Assembly: GCA_964036665.1 (NCBI GenBank)
Contig: CAXIYB010000001.1
Coordinates: forward strand, 1,116,001 to 1,180,000
DNA length: 64,000 nt
Reading direction: 5' to 3'
From: Gordius sp. MW1
Lineage: Eukaryota > Nematomorpha > Gordioida > Gordea > Gordiidae
The notes beneath the pieces were generated by a model. The model worked only from the letters and a program-made list of their open reading frames with translations. It did not search any database and was not told where the DNA came from. The translations under genes were made by a program, and so were the position numbers. Shown in pieces: positions 25,534 through 38,149 of this stretch; the first letter of the stretch is position 1; each line of letters begins with the position of its first letter.

Positions 25534-26252
25534 AAAAAATATCGAACTTTTCTGAGTAACAAAAATGAGTTAAGCATCTTAATTTAAATTATTGCTTATT
25601 ATTTAATAAGAAACTTAATTTTCTAATTGATTATGACTTAATTAGTAGTTGACATAATAAAAAAAGTTTAATTTTCATTTATTTTATTTATAATAATATG
25701 ATTTGCAACTTCTACATACCTTGATATGTTGTACGTTAAAAAAGAAATGAATGTAAAATGATGTAATAAAGAGCCTAGCCGCCCACGCCACACCATGCCT
25801 TGTTGTGCCATGATTTTTTTATATATTTAGTTTAGTACTTAACTTAAATCTGATAGGTTTAAATCTGGTTTTGCGCATGCATTGCAACGAGAGAAGGAAG
25901 AGAGAGGGTGGATTAGTACATGAACATGTACATGCTACATGGAAGTGGTGATATGTCGAGTCGCGCGGGATGCCGTTCTCTGATATTGAAAATAGAGTTT
26001 AAATATAAAATAAAAGGGACATTATATAATTAATAAGTCTTTATCTTTTACAAGAGGCGAGGAATTCAAAATATATTTGAAATTAAATTTTGCGATTAAA
26101 ATTGCTATTGCCGGGAATATTTAGAGGGGGATCTCTTAGCTGTCATTATTTTAGAATGAATTAAAATATTAATTTTTAATTGAAGGATTGAATTCAAAAT
26201 CTGCTCTCGAATGGCCAGATAAATCTCACTTTATAATCGTTTTATATTTATT
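25534..26252. other. Spacer sequence with no recognised gene
   Basis: AT-rich sequence without tandem repeats or a convincing frame. The part around 25780-25975 is less AT-rich, with CGCCCACGCCACACC, a GA-rich run (GAGAGAAGGAAGAGAGAGGG) and TCGAGTCGCGCGGG. GTACATG-AA-CATGTAC at 25916-25931 is a perfect inverted repeat. Nothing here identifies a product. Confidence 0.6.
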
Positions 26253-27662
26253 GAAAACACCCCCTATGCCCCCCCTCTCCCCCGCATTAGAAAGAGGGTA
26301 AATAATTGGGGGGGGGGCGGAAAAACACCCCCCATGCCCCCCCCTCTCCCCCACATTAGAAAGAGGGTAAAAAATAAGGGGGGGGGCAAAACACCCCCCA
26401 TGCCCCCCTCTCCCCCTGATCAAAAAGAGGGTAAAAAATCAGGGGGGGGGGGGGCAAAACACCCCCTATGCCCCCCCCCTCTCCCCCACATCAGAAAGAG
26501 GGTAAAAAATAAGGGGGGGGGGGGCAAAACACCCCCCATGCCCCCCCCTCTCCCCCTCAGAAAGAGGGTAAAAAATTAGAGGGGGGGGGGGGGGTAAAAC
26601 ACCCCCTATGCCCCCCCCCTCTCCCCCACATCAGAAAGAGGGTAAAAAATAAGGGGGGAGGGGGGCAAAACACCCCCTATGCCCCCCCTCTCCTCCACAT
26701 GTAAAAATTAAAGGGGGGGGGCAAAACACCCCCCATGACCCCCCTCTCAAGAGGGTAAAAAATAAGAGGGGGGGGGCAAAACACCCCCTATGCCCCCCCT
26801 CTCCTCTGGATCAGAAACAGGGTAAAAAATTAAGGGGGGGGGGGCAAAACACCCCCCATGCCCCCCTCTCCCCCGCATTAGAAAGAGGGTAAAAAATTAG
26901 GGGGGGGGGGCAAAACACCCCTCATGCCCCCCTCTCCCCCGCATTAGAAAGAAGATAAAAAATTAGGGGGGGGGGGGCAAAACACCCCCTGCCCCCCCCC
27001 CCTCTCCCTCGCATCAGAAAGAAAGTGGGGGGGGGGGCAAAACACCCCCCATGCCCCCCCCTCTCCCCCTGATCAGAAAGAGGGTAAAAAATTAGGGGGG
27101 GGGGGGGGTAAAACACCCCCTGTGCCCCCCCCCCTCTCAGCCACATCAGAAAGAGGGTAAAAAATAAGGGGGGAGGGGGGCAAAACACCTCCTATGCCCC
27201 CCCTCTCCCCCACATCAGAAAGAGGGTAAAAAATAAGGGGGGAGGGGGGCAAAACACCCCCTATGCCCCCCCCTCTCCCACATCAGAAAGAGGGTAAAAA
27301 ATATAGGGGGGGGCAAAACACCCCCCATGCCCCCCCCTCTCCCCCTGATCAGAAAGAGGGTAAAAAATTAGGGGGGGGGGGGTAAAACACCCCCTATGCC
27401 CCCCCCCCTCTCCCCCACATCAGAAAGAGGGTACAAAATAAGGGGGGAGGGGGGCAAAACACCCCCTGCCCCCCCCTCTCCCTCGCATCAGAAAGAGGGT
27501 AAAAATTTAGTGGGGGGGGGGGCAAAACACCCCCCTGCCCCCCCCGCTTCTCTCCCGGATCAGAAAGAAGGTAAAAAATAAGGGGGGGGGGCAAACACCC
27601 CACCTGCCCGCCGTTCATCCCCAGGTGAGAAAGAGGGTAAAAAATAAAGGGGGGGGGGCAAA
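26253..27662. repeat. C-run/G-run minisatellite, about 21 copies, average 66 bp
   Basis: The unit reads AAAACACCCCC(C/T)ATG, a long C run, CTCTCCCCCACATCAG, AAAGAGGGTAAAAAAT, and a run of about 7-14 G before the next AAAACAC. I count about 21 occurrences of the AAAACAC start. Copies vary mainly in homopolymer length, with scattered changes (ACATCAG, GCATTAG, GATCAG) and shortened copies near 26695-26760 and 27000-27030. CCCTCT and AGAGGG within a unit can pair, as can the flanking C and G runs, so each unit is a potential hairpin. Frames across it encode only Pro/Gly-rich repeats on either strand and are artefacts. Confidence 0.92.
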
Positions 27663-28136
27663 TCTTCACAAATTTTTTTTTCATAAATAAAACATATTGA
27701 TTCACTACCTACTTCTATAATGCATAATAATTAACTATAATTTACTGAATTTACTAGATTGTGACGTCATGATACATTTATTTTTATTTTCCTAAATTAA
27801 AAGTTCATTACCTAAATCTAAATACACAAATATGATGAACAATATAAACAAATTGATATATTTGCATGCCCAACCCAAAACGACCAAAACCAAACCAAAA
27901 GGTTAATAATATTATCCACCCAAACCCTTTAGCTCTTTAATACACTCAAACCTAAACGCCAAAGGTGCCCCCAAAAAAAACACCCAAAACGCTTTGGGGG
28001 TTTTTTACGAAAACGCCAAACGCCAAAGCCCTCCCAAGAAAATTCACCTAACACTGAAAAGGTTGGGTGAAAAAAAACGCCAACAACTAAGCTTAGCAAT
28101 ACGCTGGGAAAAACCAGCCAGCCGTTTTTACAACAC
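27663..28136. other. Spacer sequence, AT-rich then A/C-skewed, no gene
   Basis: 27663-27867 is plain AT-rich sequence with one perfect TGACGTCA at 27762-27769. From about 27868 the plus strand becomes rich in A and C and poor in G, with AACGCC at four places (about 27955, 28012, 28019 and 28076) and runs such as AACCCAAAACGACC. A CTAAGCTTAG palindrome lies at 28087-28096. Homology to the satellite begins at TAGTACAT (28137). I recognise no element or product. Confidence 0.6.
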
Positions 28137-28704
28137 TAGTACATACATACATACATTGCATACATAAATACATTGCAACATACATAAATACATTGTATAC
28201 ATACATATAAATGTAGAAGATAGCTATATATAAGGATATTTTGCATATCTAATTCATGGTGGCTAAGAATGATTGGGCCAAATTTATTTTATGGATCTTT
28301 AAATGTGGTATACACAAATAAATAAATCATTATTTTTACATTTTACACATAATTTTACTTTTATTATTCGTCTTCATCATATTTCGAAGCTATATGAAGT
28401 CTTAAGTTCAATCTTTTATACCGCCATCTATTATTTGTTTTAATTTAGATTTTTTTTAAGTTAATAATTTTTGATTATAAAGAGAATTACATATTTTTTG
28501 TTGAAATTTGCCGATGTATATCTGAAACCATGGTTGTAAGTACTAAATCTTTGATTGAAAAATATGGCCAAAATTATGATGTATTGTAAATTCTAAGATT
28601 CATTGGAGGAAACTAAAAAAACAATGAATAAATGCGTTGTCATAAAATTAAAAATTATGTGAAGTTGAACGTATGTTTTACCCAGTAGCGTAGTGAGGGG
28701 GGGG
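28137..28704 (-). repeat. Linker block R0 (truncated, first right-arm unit)
   Basis: The inverted arm starts inside the tetranucleotide tract of a linker block. The GC modules, the 12-mer repeats and the CCGTCTGTGGG border are absent. The remainder is intact through the G tract (8 G, 28697-28704). Private or shared variants are CATATAAATG (also in R7 and R10), GATTGGGCC for GATTGTGCC, and GTGAAGTTGAACG (also in R10). Confidence 0.93.
28413..28429 (-). promoter_or_regulatory. Candidate core promoter facing the spacer from the right
   Basis: CTTTTATA followed by CCGCCATCT is the reverse complement of the left-arm motif. It would direct transcription leftward through the block remnant into the spacer, opposed to the last left-arm copy at 23875-23882. 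There is no evidence of activity beyond the motif. Confidence 0.28.
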
Positions 28705-30521
28705 ATTTATAGATAAACAGAGAAATATTAAAAATTTAGACAGAAATTTATCTAATATCCACAAATTTAGACAGAAATTTATAGAATATCCACAAATTTA
28801 GAGAGAAATTTCTAAAGAATCAAAATATTTAGACAGAAATTTATAGAATATCCACAAATTTAGACAAAAATTTAAAAATAATCAAAAAATTTAGACAGAA
28901 ATTTATCGAATATCCACAAATTTAGACAGAAATTTATAGAATATCCACAAATTTAGAGAGAAATTTATAAAATCAAAAAATTTAGACAGAAATTTATAGA
29001 ATATCCACAAATTTAGAGAGAAATTTATAAAGAATCAAAAAATTTAGACAGAAATTTATAGAATATCCACAAATTTAGACAGAAATTTACAAAGAATCAA
29101 ACAATTTAGACAGAAATTTATAGAATATCCACAAATTTAGACAAAAATTTAAAAATAATCAAAAAATTTAGACAGAAATTTATCGAATATCCACAAATTT
29201 AGACAGAATTTATAGAATATCCACAAATTTAGAGAGAAATTTATAGAATATCCACAAATTTAGACAGAACTTTATCGAATATCCACAAATTTCGACAGAA
29301 ATTTATAGAATTTCCACAAATTTAGACAAAAATTTAAAAATAATCAAAAAATTTAGACAGAAATTTATCGAATATCCACAAATTTAGACAGAAAAATATC
29401 GAATATCCACAAATTTAGACAGAAATTTATAGAATATTGTCAAATTTAGAGAGAAATTTATAAAGAATCAAAAAATTTATACAGAAATTTATAGAATATC
29501 CACAAATTTAGACAAAAATTAAAAATAATCAAAAAATTTAGACAGAAATTTATAAAAAAACCACAAATTTAGAGAGAAATTTATAGAATATCCACAAATT
29601 TAGAGAGAAATTTAAAAATAATCAAAAAATAGACAGAAATTTATCGAATATCCACAAAGTTAGACAGAAATTTATCGAATATCCACAAATATAGACAGAA
29701 ATTTATAGAATATCCACAAATTTAGAGAGAAATTTATAAAGAATCAAAAAATTTAGACAGAAATTTATAGAATATCCACAAATTTAGAGAGAAATTTATA
29801 AAGAATCAAAAAATTTAGACAGAAATTTATAGAATATCCACAAATTTAGACAGAAATTTATAAAGAATCAAAAAGTTTAGACAGAAATTTATAGAATATC
29901 CACAAATTTAGACAAAAATTTAAAAATAATCAAAAAATTTAGACAGAAATTTATCTAATATCCACAAATTTAGACAGAAATTTATAGAATATCCACAAAT
30001 TTAGAGAGAAATTTATAGAATATCCACAAATTTAGACAGAACTTTATCGAATTTCCACAAATTTAGACAGAAATTTATCGAATATCCACAAATTTAGACA
30101 GAAATTTATAGAATATCCACAAATTTAGAGAGAAATTTAAAAAGAATCAAAAAATTTAGACAGAAATTATAGAATATCCACAAATTTAGACAAAAATTTA
30201 AAAATAATCAAAAAATTTAGACAGAAATTTATCGAATATCCACAAATTTAGACAGAAATTTATAGAAAATCCACAAATTTAGACAAAAATTTAAAAATAA
30301 TCAAAAAATTTAGACAGAAATTTATAGAATATCCACAAATTTACACAAAAATATAAAAATAATCAAAAAATTTAGACAGAAATTTATAGAATATCCACCA
30401 ATTTAGACAAAAATTTAAAAATAATCAAAAAATTTAGACAGAAATTTATCGAATATCAACAAATTTAGACAAAAATTTAAAAATAATCAAAAAATTTAGA
30501 CAGAAATTTATCGAATATCAA
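28705..30521 (-). repeat. 31-bp satellite array after R0 (type Z, 1817 bp)
   Basis: Reverse-complement monomers with ATTTAGACAG and AATATCCACA as the visible words. It shares private marks with the array at 59792-61597: AATCAAAAAATAGACAG near 29622, CCACAAATATAGACAG near 29685, and AACTTTATCGAATTTCC near 30045. One monomer has AGACAGAAAAATATCG near 29390. Confidence 0.92.
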
Positions 30522-31277
30522 CCGTCTGTGGGATTTTCAACACGATAAAGAAGAAGAAGAAGCGTGAGTGGGCGTGAATTTTTTTTAATACCACCGTGAG
30601 TGGGCGGGCCGTGAATAAAAATTTGGGCCCCCGCCCAACATGCATACATACATACATAAACACATTGCATACATACATAAATACATTACATACGTACATA
30701 CATACCTTAGTACATACATACATACATTGCATACATAAATACATTGCAACATACATAAATACATTGTATACATACATATATATGTAGAAGATAGCTATAT
30801 ATAAGGATATTTTGCATATCTAATTCATGGTGGCTAAGAATGATTGTGCCAAATTTATTTTATGGATCTTTAAATGTGGTATACACAAATAAATAAATCA
30901 TTATTTTTACATTTTACACATAATTTTACTTTTATTATTCGTCTTCATCATATTTCGAAGCTATATGAAGTCTTAAGTTCAATCTTTTATACCGCCATCT
31001 ATTATTTGTTTTAATTTAGATTTTTTTTAAGTTAATAATTTTTGATTATAAAGAGAATTACATATTTTTTGTTGAAATTTGCCGATGTATATCTGAAACC
31101 ATGGTTGTAAGTACTAAATCTTTGATTGAAAATATGGCCAAAATTATGATGTATTGTAAATTCTAAGATTCATTGGAGGAAACTAAAAAAACAATGAATA
31201 AATGCGTTGTCATAAAATTAAAAATTATGTGAAATTGAACGTATGTTTTACCCAGTAGCGTAGTGAGGGGGGGGGGG
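30522..31277 (-). repeat. Linker block R1 (single GC-hairpin module)
   Basis: It is 756 bp, about 77 bp shorter than its neighbours because one GC module is missing. The remaining hairpin has GGGCCCCCGCCC in place of GGGCCCGCGCCC. There are 11 G at the end (31267-31277), the TATA-like box is at 30984-30991 (minus strand), and GATTGAAAATATGG has one A fewer than most copies. The hairpin change and the A deletion recur in R3. Confidence 0.93.
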
Positions 31278-33923
31278 ATTTATAGATAAACAGAGAAATA
31301 TTAAAAATTTAGACAGAAATTTATCTAATATCCACAAATTTAGACAGAAATTTATAGAATATCCACAAATTTAGAGAGAAATTTCTAAAGAATCAAAATA
31401 TTTAGACAGAAATTATAGAATATCCACAAATTTAGACAAAAATTTAAAAATAATCAAAAAATTTAGACAGAAATTTATCGAATATCAACAAATTTAGACA
31501 AAAATTTAAAAATAATCAAAAAATTTAGACAGAAATTTATCGAATATCCACAAATTTAGACAGAAATTTATAGAATATCCACAAATTTAGAGAGAAATTT
31601 ATAAAATCAAAAAATTTAGACAGAAATTTATAGAATATCCACAAATTTAGAGAGAAATTTATAAAGAATCAAAAAATTTAGACAGAAATTTATAGAATAT
31701 CCACAAATTTAGACAGAAATTTACAAAGAATCAAAAAATTTAGACAGAAATTTATAGAATATCCACAAATTTAGACAAAAATTTAAAAATAATCAAAATA
31801 TTTAGACAGAAATTTATCGAATATCCACAAATTTAGACAGAATTTATAGAATATCCACAAATTTAGAGAGAAATTTATAGAATATCCACAAATTTAGACA
31901 GAACTTTATCGAATATCCACAAATTTCGACAGAAATTTATAGAATATCCACAAATTTAGACAAAAATTTAAAAATAATCAAAAAATTTAGACAGAAATTT
32001 ATCGAATATCCACAAATTTAGACAGAAATTTATCGAATATCCACAAATTTAGACAGAAATTTATAGAATATTGTCAAATTTAGAGAGAAATTTATAAAGA
32101 ATCAAAAAATTTAGACAGAAATTTATAGAATATCCACAAATTTAGACAAAAATAAAAAATAATCAAAAAATTTAGACAGAAATTTATAAAAAAAACCACA
32201 AATTTAGAGAGAAATTTATAGAATATCCACAAATTTAGAGAGAAATTTAAAAATAATCAAAAAATTTAGACAGAAATTTATCGAATATCCACAAAGTTAG
32301 ACAGAAATTTATCGAATATCCACAAATTTAGACAGAAATTTATAGAATATCCACAAATTTAGAGAGAAATTTATAAAGAATCAAAAAATTTAGACAGAAA
32401 TTTATAGAATATCCACAAATTTAGAGAGAAATTTATAAAGAATCAAAAAATTTAGACAGAAATTTATAGAATATCCACAAATTTAGACAGAAATTTATAA
32501 AGAATCAAAAAGTTTAGACAGAAATTTATAGAATATCCACAAATTTAGACAAAAATTTAAAAATAATCAAAAAATTTAGACAGAAATTTATCGAATATCC
32601 ACAAATTTAGACAGAATTTATAGAATATCCACAAATTTAGAGAGAAATTTATAGAATATCCACAAATTTAGACAGAACTTTATCGAATATCCACAAATTT
32701 CGACAGAAATTTATAGAATTTCCACAAATTTAGACAAAAATTTAAAAATAAAAAATTTAGACAGAAATTTATCGAATATCCACAAATTTAGACAGAAATT
32801 TATCGAATATCCACAAATTTAGACAGAAATTTATAGAATATTGTCAATATTAGAGAGAAATTTATAAAGAATCAAAAAATTTAGACAGAAATTTATAGAA
32901 TATCCACAAATTTAGACAAAAATTAAAAATAATCAAAAAATTTAGACAGAAATTTATAAAAAAAACCACAAATTTAGAGAGAAATTTATAGAATATCCAC
33001 AAATTTAGAGAGAAATTTAAAAATAATCAAAAAAATTTAGACAGAAATTTATCGAATATCCACAAAGTTAGACAGAAATTTATCGAATATCCACAAATTT
33101 AGACAGAAATTTATACCACAAATTTAGAGAGAAATTTATAAAGAATCAAAAAATTTAGACAGAAATTTATAGAATATCCACAAATTTAGAGAGAAATTTA
33201 TAAAGAATCAAAAAATTTAGACAGAAATTTATAGAATATCCACAAATTTAGACAGAAATTTATAAAGAATCAAAAAGTTTAGACAGAAATTTATAGAATA
33301 TCCACAAATTTAGACAAAAATTTAAAAATAATCAAAAAATTTAGACAGAAATTTATCTAATATCCACAAATTTAGACAGAAATTTATAGAATATCCACAA
33401 ATTTAGAGAGAAATTTATAGAATATCCACAAATTTAGACAGAACTTTATCGAATATCCACAAATTTAGACAGAAATTTATCGAATATCCACAAATTTAGA
33501 CAGAAATTTATAGAATATCCACAAATTTAGAGAGAAATTTAAAAAGAATCAAAAAATTTAGACAGAAATTATAGAATATCCACAAATTTAGACAAAAATT
33601 TAAAAATAATCAAAAAATTTAGACAGAAATTTATCGAATATCCACAAATTTAGACAGAAATTTATAGAAAATCCACAAATTTAGACAAAAATTTAAAAAT
33701 AATCAAAAAATTTAGAAAGAAATTTATAGAATATCCACAAATTTACACAAAAATATAAAAATAATCAAAAAATTTAGACAGAAATTTATAGAATATCCAC
33801 CAATTTAGACAAAAATTTAAAAATAATCAAAAAATTTAGACAGAAATTTATCGAATATCAACAAATTTAGACAAAAATTTAAAAATAATCAAAAAATTTA
33901 GACAGAAATTTATCGAATATCAA
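31278..33923 (-). repeat. 31-bp satellite array X1 (type X, 2646 bp)
   Basis: Type X starts with ACAGAAATTATAG and a TATCAACAAATTTAG dimer near the G tract. It contains two ATTGTCAA monomers (the second followed by TATTAG) and a TTTATACCACAAATTTAG deletion monomer near 33113. The length equals the array at 38150-40795. Confidence 0.93.
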
Positions 33924-34734
33924 CCGTCTGTGGGATTTTCAACACGATAAAGAAGAAGAAGAAGCGTGAGTGGGCGTGAATTTTTTTTTAATACCACCGT
34001 GAGTGGGCGGGCCGTGAATAAAAATTTGGGCCCGCGCCCAACATGCATACATAAACACATTGCATACATACATAAATACATTACATGGCCGTGAATAAAA
34101 ATTTGGGCCCGCGCCCAACATGCATACATACATACATAAACACATTGCATACATACATAAATACATTACATACGTACATACATACCTTAGTACATACATA
34201 CATACATTGCAACATACATAAATACATTGTATACATACATATATATGTAGAAGCTATATATAAGGATATTTTGCATATCTAATTCATGGTGGCTAAGAAT
34301 GATTGTGCCAAATTTATTTTATGGATCTTTAAATGTGGTATACACAAATAAATAAATCATTATTTTTACATTTTACACATAATTTTACTTTTATTATTCG
34401 TCTTCATCATATTTCGAAGCTATATGAAGTCTTAAGTTCAATCTTTTATACCGCCATCTATTATTTGTTTTAATTTAGATTTTTTTTAAGTTAATAATTT
34501 TTGATTATAAAGAGAATTACATATTTTTTGTTGAAATTTGCCGATGTATATCTGAAACCATGGTTGTAAGTACTAAATCTTTGATTGAAAAATATGGCCA
34601 AAATTATGATGTATTGTAAATTCTAAGATTCATTGGAGGAAACTAAAAAAACAATGAATAAATGCGTTGTCATAAAATTAAAAATTATGTGAAATTGAAC
34701 GTATGTTTTACCCAGTAGCGTAGTGAGGGGGGGG
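33924..34734 (-). repeat. Linker block R2
   Basis: It is 811 bp, carrying a 17-bp deletion in the tetranucleotide tract (ACATTGCAACATAC) and a 4-bp deletion (GTAGAAGCTATATA for GTAGAAGATAGC). R4 carries both. There are two GC modules, 8 G, and a TATA-like box at 34443-34450. Confidence 0.93.
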
Positions 34735-37316
34735 ATTTATAGATAAACAGAGAAATATTAAAAATTTAGACAGAAATTTATCTAATATCCACAAATTTAG
34801 ACAGAAATTTATAGAATATCCACAAATTTAGAGAGAAATTTCTAAAGAATCAAAATATTTAGACAGAAATTTATAGAATATCCACAAATTTAGACAAAAA
34901 TTTAAAAATAATCAAAAAATTTAGACAGAAATTTATCGAATATCCACAAATTTAGACAGAAATTTATAGAATATCCACAAATTTAGAGAGAAATTTATAA
35001 AATCAAAAAATTTAGACAGAAATATAGAATATCCACAAATTTAGAGAGAAATTTATAAAGAATCAAAAAATTTAGACAGAAATTTATAGAATATCCACAA
35101 ATTTAGACAGAAATTTACAAAGAATCAAACAATTTAGACAGAAATTTATAGAATATCCACAAATTTAGACAAAAATTTAAAAATAATCAAAAAATTTAGA
35201 CAGAAATTTATCGAATATCCACAAATTTAGACAGAATTTATAGAATATCCACAAATTTAGAGAGAAATTTATAGAATATCCACAAATTTAGACAGAACTT
35301 TATCGAATATCCACAAATTTCGACAGAAATTTATAGAATTTCCACAAATTTAGACAAAAATTTAAATAATCAAAAAATTTAGACAGAAATTTATCGAATA
35401 TCCACAAATTTAGACAGAAATTTATCGAATATCCACAAATTTAGACAGAAATTTATAGAATATTGTCAAATTTAGAGAGAAATTTATAAAGAATCAAAAA
35501 ATTTAGACAGAAATTTATAGAATATCCACAAATTTAGACAAAAATAAAAAATAATCAAAAAATTTAGACAGAAATTTATAAAAAAAACCACAAATTTAGA
35601 GAGAAATTTATAGAATATCCACAAATTTAGAGAGAAATTTATAAAAAATCAAAAAAATTTAGACAGAAATTTATCGAATATCCACAAAGTTAGACAGAAA
35701 TTTATCGAATATCCACAAATTTAGACAGAAATTTATAGAATATCCACAAATTTAGAGAGAAATTTATAAAGAATCAAAAAATTTAGACAGAAATTTATAG
35801 AATATCCACAAATTTAGAGAGAAATTTATAAAGAATCAAAAAATTTAGACAGAAATTTATAGAATATCCACAAATTTAGACAGAAATTTATAAAGAATCA
35901 AAAAGTTTAGACAGAAATTTATAGAATATCCACAAATTTAGACAAAAATTTAAAAATAATCAAAAAATTTAGACAGAAATTTATCCAATATCCACAAATT
36001 TAGACAGAATTTATAGAATATCCACAAATTTAGAGAGAAATTTATAGAATATCCACAAATTTAGACAGAACTTTATCGAATATCCACAAATTTCGACAGA
36101 AATTTATAGAATTTCCACAAATTTAGACAAAAATTTAAAAATAAAAAATTTAGACAGAAATTTATCGAATATCCACAAATTTAGACAGAAATTTATCGAA
36201 TATCCACAAATTTAGACAGAAATTTATAGAATATTGTCAATATTAGAGAGAAATTTATAAAGAATCAAAAAATTTAGACAGAAATTTATAGAATATCCAC
36301 AAATTTAGACAAAAATTAAAAATAATCAAAAAATTTAGACAGAAATTTATAAAAAAAACCACAAATTTAGAGAGAAATTTATAGAATATCCACAAATTTA
36401 GAGAGAAATTTAAAAATAATCAAAAAAATTTAGACAGAAATTTATCGAATATCCACAAAGTTAGACAGAAATTTATCGAATATCCACAAATTTAGACAGA
36501 AATTTATACCACAAATTTAGAGAGAAATTTATAAAGAATCAAAAAATTTAGACAGAAATTTATAGAATATCCACAAATTTAGAGAGAAATTTATAAAGAA
36601 TCAAAAAATTTAGACAGAAATTTATAGAATATCCACAAATTTAGACAGAAATTTATAAAGAATCAAAAAGTTTAGACAGAAATTTATAGAATATCCACAA
36701 ATTTAGACAAAAATTTAAAAATAATCAAAAAATTTAGACAGAAATTTATCTAATATCCACAAATTTAGACAGAAATTTATAGAATATCCACAAATTTAGA
36801 GAGAAATTTATAGAATATCCACAAATTTAGACAGAACTTTATCGAATATCCACAAATTTAGACAGAAATTTATCGAATATCCACAAATTTAGACAGAAAT
36901 TTATAGAATATCCACAAATTTAGAGAGAAATTTAAAAAGAATCAAAAAATTTAGACAGAAATTATAGAATATCCACAAATTTAGACAAAAATTTAAAAAT
37001 AATCAAAAAATTTAGACAGAAATTTATCGAATATCCACAAATTTAGACAGAAATTTATAGAAAATCCACAAATTTAGACAAAAATTTAAAAATAATCAAA
37101 AAATTTAGACAGAAATTTATAGAATATCCACAAATTTACACAAAAATATAAAAATAATCCAAAAATTTAGACAGAAATTTATAGAATATCCACCAATTTA
37201 GACAAAAATTTAAAAATAATCAAAAAATTTAGACAGAAATTTATCGAATATCAACAAATTTAGACAAAAATTTAAAAATAATCAAAAAATTTAGACAGAA
37301 ATTTATCGAATATCAA
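34735..37316 (-). repeat. 31-bp satellite array Y1 (type Y, 2582 bp)
   Basis: Type-Y marks are the short monomer ACAGAAATATAG, TTTAAATAATCAAA, AAAATAAAAAATAATC, TTTATAAAAAATCAAA and TTTATCCAATATCC. Two ATTGTCAA monomers about 772 bp apart (near 35461 and 36234) show an internal duplication within the array. Confidence 0.93.
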
Positions 37317-38149
37317 CCGTCTGTGGGATTTTCAACACGATAAAGAAGAAGAAGAAGCGTGAGTGGGCGTGAATTTTTTTTTAATACCACCGTGAGTGGG
37401 CGGGCCGTGAATAAAAATTTGGGCCCGCGCCCAACATGCATACATAAACACATTGCATACATACATAAATACATTACATGGCCGTGAATAAAAATTTGGG
37501 CCCCCGCCCAACATGCATACATACATACATAAACACATTGCATACATACATAAATACATTACATACGTACATACATACCTTAGTACATACATACATACAT
37601 TGCATACATAAATACATTGCAACATACATAAATACATTGTATACATACATATATATGTAGAAGATAGCTATATATAAGGATATTTTGCATATCTAATTCA
37701 TGGTGGCTAAGAATGATTGTGCCAAATTTATTTTATGGATCTTTAAATGTGGTATACACAAATAAATAAATCATTATTTTTACATTTTACACATAATTTT
37801 ACTTTTATTATTCGTCTTCATCATATTTCGAAGCTATATGAAGTCTTAAGTTCAATCTTTTATACCGCCATCTATTATTTGTTTTAATTTAGATTTTTTT
37901 TAAGTTAATAATTTTTGATTATAAAGAGAATTACATATTTTTTGTTGAAATTTGCCGATGTATATCTGAAACCATGGTTGTAAGTACTAAATCTTTGATT
38001 GAAAATATGGCCAAAATTATGATGTATTGTAAATTCTAAGATTCATTGGAGGAAACTAAAAAAACAATGAATAAATGCGTTGTCATAAAATTAAAAATTA
38101 TGTGAAATTGAACGTATGTTTTACCCAGTAGCGTAGTGAGGGGGGGGGG
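37317..38149 (-). repeat. Linker block R3 (mosaic)
   Basis: It has two GC modules. The module nearer the tetranucleotide tract has the GGGCCCCCGCCC change seen in R1, and the distal half has R1's GATTGAAAATATGG, while the proximal half has the usual sequence. There are 10 G, and the TATA-like box is at 37857-37864. The junction of a 6872-bp tandem duplication therefore lies inside this block. Confidence 0.92.

Noticed and set aside
26226-27705. Pro/Gly-rich open frames of 61-103 codons on both strands of the G/C minisatellite
   Set aside because: They are frame-open only because the homopolymer-rich unit lacks stops. Both strands are open at once and frames end where homopolymer length shifts.
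27868-28136. Telomere-type repeat from the CCCAAACC-like words
   Set aside because: No regular short unit such as TTAGG or TTAGGG is present. The words are irregularly spaced.
2361-30521. Unit as an intact hAT element bounded by CAGTAGCG and CCGTCTG
   Set aside because: The second border only loosely resembles the first, and the 8 bp outside each border do not match as a target duplication.
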